Origin: Paraflavisolibacter caeni
Lineage (GTDB): Bacteria > Bacteroidota > Bacteroidia > Chitinophagales > Chitinophagaceae
Reading direction: 5' to 3'
Assembly (NCBI RefSeq): GCF_025628885.1
Contig: NZ_JAOTIF010000018.1
Span: 1 to 64,000, forward strand
Length of the DNA stretch: 64,000 nt
Shown: piece after piece, positions 59,718-64,000 of the stretch
How positions within the stretch are numbered: position 1 is the first letter of the stretch
Layout: each line of letters starts with the position of its first letter
Made by a program: the position numbers and the translations under genes
The notes under the pieces: generated by a model
What the model was told of the DNA's origin: nothing
The model's database searches: none
The model's input: only the letters and a program-made list of their open reading frames with translations

Positions 59718-62700
59718 TTAGAAAGAAGCGTTTACACCGAATAAAATGGTTCTTGTTTTGGGATAGAAGTTACCCGCATCAATACCAGGAGCAATACCAC
59801 CCTGATTTACTTCAGGATCGATGCCATTGTACTTGGTAATGATAAACGCATTGTTCACAGATGCATACACACGTAACGTTCTTACATACTGACTGAACTT
59901 CTTAAAGTTGTAGCCCAATGTAGCATTATCCAAACGAACATAACTACCATCTTCAATAAAGCGGCTCGAATAACGGTAAGAATTTACATCCGTAACAGAT
60001 TCGGCTGCGACATCTTTTAAGATATTTGTGAATTGTGCTGTGCTAGGCCTGAACAGATCTGCACGGGTAGCATTGAAGATCTTATTGCCAAACACGCCTC
60101 TGAAGAATATATTTAAATCAAAATTATTATAGCGGAATGTATTGGTAAAGCCCAGTAACAACTTCGGCTGCGGGCTGCCTACATAGAAATAGTCGCTTCC
60201 AATTGCTGGCGAAGTTGTCAGTTTACCATTCTTATCATAATATTGAGAAACACCCTGGTCGTTTTTGCCGGCATACTTCAAAGTAAAGAACTGACCCAAT
60301 GGACGTCCTGACTTTAAGATCTGCAAGGTGCTACCAGTTTGGCCACCACCTTCCGGTTGCGTCAAACGAACAGAGTCGCCACCAGAGAATAAAGGATTGG
60401 TTAAGCTGGTAATTTCGTTGTTGTTATTTGCCAGATTCAGCGTAGATGTCCAACTAAATGCCTTTGTCTTTACAGGCGTAGCACTTAACATCAATTCAAT
60501 CCCTTTATTGTTCATGCTACCGCCGTTGGCAGTGATATTGCCATTGGGAACCAACATAGGATCCACCTTGTAACCGTAGATCATACCGGTCGTGTTTTTA
60601 TCATATACATCGATCGATCCATTTAATTTTCCATTCAGGATGGCAAAGTCCAAACCGATGTTGGCAGTAGCTGTTTTCTCCCATTGCAAATTCGGGTTGT
60701 CAGCCTGCGTAGGTCCATAAGCATTCACTGTTGTACCTTGATAATAGAAGCTTCCTAAAGTACCCGAAATAATTTGAGCGGTATAAGCATTAAAGCCTGA
60801 AGAATTACCTGTAACCCCATAGCTGGCTCTCAGTTTCAGATCGCTAAACAGCTTCTGGTCCTGCATAAAATCCTCCTGGCTGATACGCCATGCTGCACCG
60901 GCAGAAGGAAAATAACCCCATTGCTTATTAGCACCAAAAACTGAGCTACCGTCTCTTCTACCAGAAAGTTGTACAAGGTATTTATCCTTGTAGTTGTAAT
61001 TCAAACGGGCAAAGTCTGAGATCAATCTTGTTTCCTGGTAAACACCAGGTGATCCAAAGTTGATGCGGTAAGTAGGAATCGCATATGGGTTACTTAATGA
61101 CAGGTTGTTATAGCCTACGTTATCAACAGGGAAGTTGGTAGCGGTAGTTTGAAAACCTTCACCGGTAACATTATCCTGATAAGAGTATCCCAACACTGCG
61201 TTTAGGGTGTGCCCACCAAACTTCTTATCCCAGGTAAGGAATGTTTCCATTATCTTATTGGTGTTCTGGTAGGTATTTCTCAATGCAGAACCATTGGTAC
61301 CAAAATTCAACAGGGAATGTACCAGTGGCGGATCGGGCTGATAATAAAAGTTGGCGCTGTTGTAATTAGAGTAATAACTACCGTAATACTCGCCATGCAG
61401 GCTATTACCTTGCTGATACGCCAGGTTGAAATCGTATGTCAGGCCAAACGGCAGTTTCACCTGCGTATTAAAGCTTCCGATCAGGTTATTGAACTTTGTA
61501 TTATCCTGTCCGTATTCAATGAGTGCAGCAGGATTGAAATAACCGGTTTTCGTAAAGTTTTCAAAAAACTTTCCGTCAGGATTTTTAACAGGAGAAACAG
61601 GCAGGTAACTAACCATTTGCTGCAATACAGAGTTGCGTTGAGGCATGTTGTCTGCATTGCTGCGCGCATTGCTCACATTCAAACTGAAACGCACCTTATC
61701 ATTAAAAGCAAATTGCTCAATAGCTAACCTGGCAATCACCCTTTCCAATTCGCTTTTTAAAAGAATACCTTCTTTTTGTGTATAGTTCAAGCTTGCACTG
61801 TAGGTAGTGTGTTCACCACCGCCATTGAAGCTTAAGTTGTGGTTGTGAGAGGTAGCTGAAGACCTACGTACCTCTTTCTGCCAGTTGGTGTTCGCTCCTT
61901 TATCATCATTAGGTGATAACGACTGACCGTTGGCAGATATAAAGGCGCGTAATTCATCGGAATTCATCATCTCCAATTCATTCGATACCTGCTCCATACC
62001 AACATAACCGCTATAGCTTACCACCGACTGTCCTTTTTTTCCTCTTTTGGTTGTGACCATGATCACACCGTTGGCAGCACGGTTACCGTAAATAGCTGTA
62101 GCAGCAGCATCTTTCAATACATCGATAGAAGCAATATCATCAGGCGCGATAGCAGAGATATCAGCACCGGGAACTCCATCGATCACATAGAAAGGAGATT
62201 GTGAACTGTTTAAGGTAGAAGCACCACGCAACACCACAGCAGAAGGCCTGTTAGGGTCGCCGCTGGCAGAGATATTCAAGCCGGGGACTTTACCTTGTAA
62301 TAATTGTCCCACATCGGTAATAGCGCCACGGTTCAAATCTTCAGGCTTTACACTGGTAACGGCGCTTGATAAGTTTTTACGAGAGCTACGGCCGTAACCC
62401 ACCATTACTACCTCATTCAATTGAGCCACTTTTTCATTCAACACTACGGCCAGAATCTTACCAGCTGCCGCCGTAGCTTCCCTGGATTCAAAGTTGATGG
62501 CCGAAAAAGTGAGGGTAGCAGTTGGTGACGCCTTGATGGTGAAAGAACCGGTCTGATCGGTCAACACCGCTTTGTTGGTTCCTTTTACAGTAACGGTTAT
62601 GCCAACAGCAGGTTGTCCCTTGCTGTCGGTTACGGTTCCCTTTACTTCCTGCGTTCCCTGGGCGATGGCAGAGGTGAAGCCCGCTAAGAAAATGAGCATC

Positions 62701-62762
62701 AACAGCAAGGAAGGGCCTTTCCGATTGCTGCGTTTCATTAAAAGAGTCTTCTTTTCATACAT
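59718..62762 (-). CDS. SusC/RagA-family TonB-dependent outer-membrane transporter
   Basis: The 1014-residue protein has a signal peptide, a CarboxypepD_reg-like domain (about 38-120, VKGTVTDSKGQPAVGITVTVKG), and a plug domain (about 125-240) with LLQGKVPGLNISASG and VLRGASTLNSSQSPFYVIDG. A C-terminal beta-barrel follows. It imports oligosaccharides together with SusD using TonB energy. Start alternatives are Met1 (62762) or Met9 (62738), the latter giving a more usual signal peptide MKRSNRKG. It lies 59 nt after the inositol oxygenase gene. Confidence 0.95.
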   Translation of the reverse strand: MYEKKTLLMKRSNRKGPSLLLMLIFLAGFTSAIAQGTQEVKGTVTDSKGQPAVGITVTVKGTNKAVLTDQTGSFTIKASPTATLTFSAINFESREATAAAGKILAVVLNEKVAQLNEVVMVGYGRSSRKNLSSAVTSVKPEDLNRGAITDVGQLLQGKVPGLNISASGDPNRPSAVVLRGASTLNSSQSPFYVIDGVPGADISAIAPDDIASIDVLKDAAATAIYGNRAANGVIMVTTKRGKKGQSVVSYSGYVGMEQVSNELEMMNSDELRAFISANGQSLSPNDDKGANTNWQKEVRRSSATSHNHNLSFNGGGEHTTYSASLNYTQKEGILLKSELERVIARLAIEQFAFNDKVRFSLNVSNARSNADNMPQRNSVLQQMVSYLPVSPVKNPDGKFFENFTKTGYFNPAALIEYGQDNTKFNNLIGSFNTQVKLPFGLTYDFNLAYQQGNSLHGEYYGSYYSNYNSANFYYQPDPPLVHSLLNFGTNGSALRNTYQNTNKIMETFLTWDKKFGGHTLNAVLGYSYQDNVTGEGFQTTATNFPVDNVGYNNLSLSNPYAIPTYRINFGSPGVYQETRLISDFARLNYNYKDKYLVQLSGRRDGSSVFGANKQWGYFPSAGAAWRISQEDFMQDQKLFSDLKLRASYGVTGNSSGFNAYTAQIISGTLGSFYYQGTTVNAYGPTQADNPNLQWEKTATANIGLDFAILNGKLNGSIDVYDKNTTGMIYGYKVDPMLVPNGNITANGGSMNNKGIELMLSATPVKTKAFSWTSTLNLANNNNEITSLTNPLFSGGDSVRLTQPEGGGQTGSTLQILKSGRPLGQFFTLKYAGKNDQGVSQYYDKNGKLTTSPAIGSDYFYVGSPQPKLLLGFTNTFRYNNFDLNIFFRGVFGNKIFNATRADLFRPSTAQFTNILKDVAAESVTDVNSYRYSSRFIEDGSYVRLDNATLGYNFKKFSQYVRTLRVYASVNNAFIITKYNGIDPEVNQGGIAPGIDAGNFYPKTRTILFGVNASF

Positions 62763-62821
62763 ATGGCTGCGTTTTAACAGTTAGATGTTCGTTTTTAAAG
62801 TGGATCTATCAAAAAATTGGT

Positions 62822-63700
62822 TTAGAACCTCAGTGTTTTAGGCAAATATTTATTCACCAGTTCTTCATAATAAGGCTGTAGTTTATTCCAATCAGGAGGT
62901 GTAGGACTTTTTGAGTATAAGTCATAAGAGTTAAAAAGCCTTACCCACGCAAACATTTTGTGGTCATGCTCGTCCATCAAATGGTCATAAGCTCCCTCTC
63001 TGTGCTGGGCATAAAAAGAATGATAGCGGAGCATATACAGAGCCGGCTCGGGAAGATAATCCTTCATCATGGCATAGATATACTCATCATGCCCCCACGA
63101 CATATGAACATTACGCAGGCCACAATTGGGTGCATAAATGCCAAACTTTGTATTGTATTTCTCGTTTTCGAAATCAGGATTGTTTTTAAAGAACTCATGA
63201 TATACAATTTTGTCTGAATAGGCACATCCCACAGGGAAGGTATCACCTACTACTGCCCACTGCGGTTCACCAAACAAACAGAGCACCTTGCCCATGTCGT
63301 GCATTAAACCAGCAAGCACCATCCAGTCGGGATGACCATCGGCACGTACGGCTTCTGAAGTTTGCAAGAGGTGTTGAAACTGGCTTAAATCAGTATCAGG
63401 ATCTGAGTCATCAACCAATTGATTGAGGAAATCAAATGCTTCCCAAACGGTCATTACTTTCCTATCAAAACTTAAGAACTCCTCCCGCTTCTGCATCACA
63501 AAATCAAATGTCTGATACTGGTGGTTCAACTTGTAAAATTCACGAACCGAATCACGGGCAGGCGCTTCATAATTTCTGAAGGCCTCTACACTCTTTTCTT
63601 TGGCTATGGTACCAGGCTCCGGATACCGTCTCAGCAAGTCATCCTCCCATTCATCAAGACTCTGTAATGGAGAGAATTGAGATAATTCTTGTACACTCAT
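62822..63700 (-). CDS. myo-Inositol oxygenase (MIOX family)
   Basis: The 292-residue protein has the diiron HD-type motifs of MIOX: GHPDWMVLAGLMHDMGKVL with the HD pair, CGLRNVHMSWGHDEYIY, and YMLRYHSFYAQHREGAY with a His/Arg set. It has no signal peptide, so it is cytoplasmic. MIOX splits myo-inositol with O2 to D-glucuronate. It is the first gene of the operon and directly precedes SusC, so its substrate may arise from the glycan taken up. MIOX is rare in bacteria and is mostly eukaryotic. Confidence 0.93.
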   Translation of the reverse strand: MSVQELSQFSPLQSLDEWEDDLLRRYPEPGTIAKEKSVEAFRNYEAPARDSVREFYKLNHQYQTFDFVMQKREEFLSFDRKVMTVWEAFDFLNQLVDDSDPDTDLSQFQHLLQTSEAVRADGHPDWMVLAGLMHDMGKVLCLFGEPQWAVVGDTFPVGCAYSDKIVYHEFFKNNPDFENEKYNTKFGIYAPNCGLRNVHMSWGHDEYIYAMMKDYLPEPALYMLRYHSFYAQHREGAYDHLMDEHDHKMFAWVRLFNSYDLYSKSPTPPDWNKLQPYYEELVNKYLPKTLRF

Positions 63701-63915
63701 TAGTGATGATTATTGATTTCCGTTTAATTGAAGTATGAAATAAATGAAGTGAAAGTGCAGCTATATTACCAGCAAACAGTATCCTGCATGTGAATTATGC
63801 AATGTCGCAAATAAGATTTCTTAATACATGAAAAATAATGGCAAGCAATCATAGCAAGTGTTGTTTTAATCATTAGGCTTTCGTCAATTCTGATGCGAAT
63901 ATGAGCGATTTAATA

Positions 63916-63932
63916 ATCGTAAAATCTACGAT
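63916..63932. promoter_or_regulatory. Inverted repeat upstream of the inositol oxygenase operon
   Basis: ATCGTA and TACGAT flank AAATC. It lies 215-232 bp before the inositol oxygenase start, next to the LacI-like site at 63945. It may be an operator for either this operon or a gene to the right outside the window. Confidence 0.4.
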
Positions 63933-63944
63933 AAACCAAATTTT

Positions 63945-63960
63945 ACGAAAACGATTTCGT
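63945..63960. promoter_or_regulatory. LacI-type operator-like palindrome
   Basis: ACGAAAACGATTTCGT is symmetric around a central CG with 7 of 8 pairs matching, the usual shape of LacI-family operators. It lies about 245 bp before the inositol oxygenase start. The 63701-64000 interval has no gene and is otherwise AT-rich. Confidence 0.45.
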
Positions 63961-64000
63961 ACCTTTCTGATTAAGCGATCGACTTTGATTGCCTTCTAAT

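Overview
The window looks like a chromosomal segment of a Bacteroidota bacterium, most likely in or near the Chitinophagaceae. The evidence is a SusC/SusD pair, start sites mostly without Shine-Dalgarno sequences, a TAnnTTTG-type -7 box, very long secreted YD/RHS proteins, and AAA-type DUF4143 and 'IGK-FVVKHY' hypothetical proteins. No rRNA, tRNA or CRISPR array was seen. The species assignment is an inference.

Region 1 (1-14907) is a compact nitrogen-fixation cluster on the minus strand: nifH-nifI1-nifI2-nifD-nifK-nifE-nifN-nifB-[2Fe-2S] ferredoxin-nifV-(HEPN-like gene)-MOT1-type molybdate transporter-NifA-like sigma54 activator-nifJ (cut by the window edge). A 2[4Fe-4S] ferredoxin gene diverges from nifH. 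A good -24/-12 (sigma54) promoter lies 32 nt upstream of the nifH start codon and fixes that start. Together these genes make nitrogenase and FeMo-cofactor, supply Mo, homocitrate and low-potential electrons, and switch the enzyme off through the PII-like NifI proteins. The gene order, the insertion in NifD and the short NifK resemble the anaerobe/Chlorobi-type nitrogenases.

Region 2 (14965-26216) is mostly housekeeping: YihY membrane protein, PlsC acyltransferase, a single-domain response regulator, PriA, MurB, a MoxR-like ATPase with a VWA partner, a GH105 glycosidase and a small secreted protein.

Region 3 (26217-30074) is accessory and partly decayed. It holds two arrays of degenerate 11-bp tandem repeats, a basic hypothetical protein, a DUF4143 ATPase pseudogene with an internal deletion and an operator-like palindrome, and about 1.4 kb of gene debris.

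Region 4 (30075-42993) is an RHS operon on the minus strand: coiled-coil/beta-barrel protein, 1114-aa YD-repeat protein, short Ig-like secreted protein, 2268-aa Ig-RHS protein with a polymorphic C-terminal tip, and a small Sel1-repeat protein as probable immunity factor. A transposase remnant borders it.

Region 5 (43968-63700) is a polysaccharide-utilisation-type operon on the minus strand: inositol oxygenase-SusC-SusD-purple acid phosphatase-HGSNAT-like acetyltransferase-GH89-GH28-GH92-GH28/GH92 fusion-GH27. The combined activities (alpha-Gal, alpha-Man, alpha-GlcN/GlcNAc, alpha-hexuronic acid, phosphate, inositol) match the sugars of plant glycosyl-inositol-phospho-ceramide head groups or GPI anchors better than those of an ordinary polysaccharide. 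This is the most interesting hypothesis in the window and remains an inference from enzyme families.
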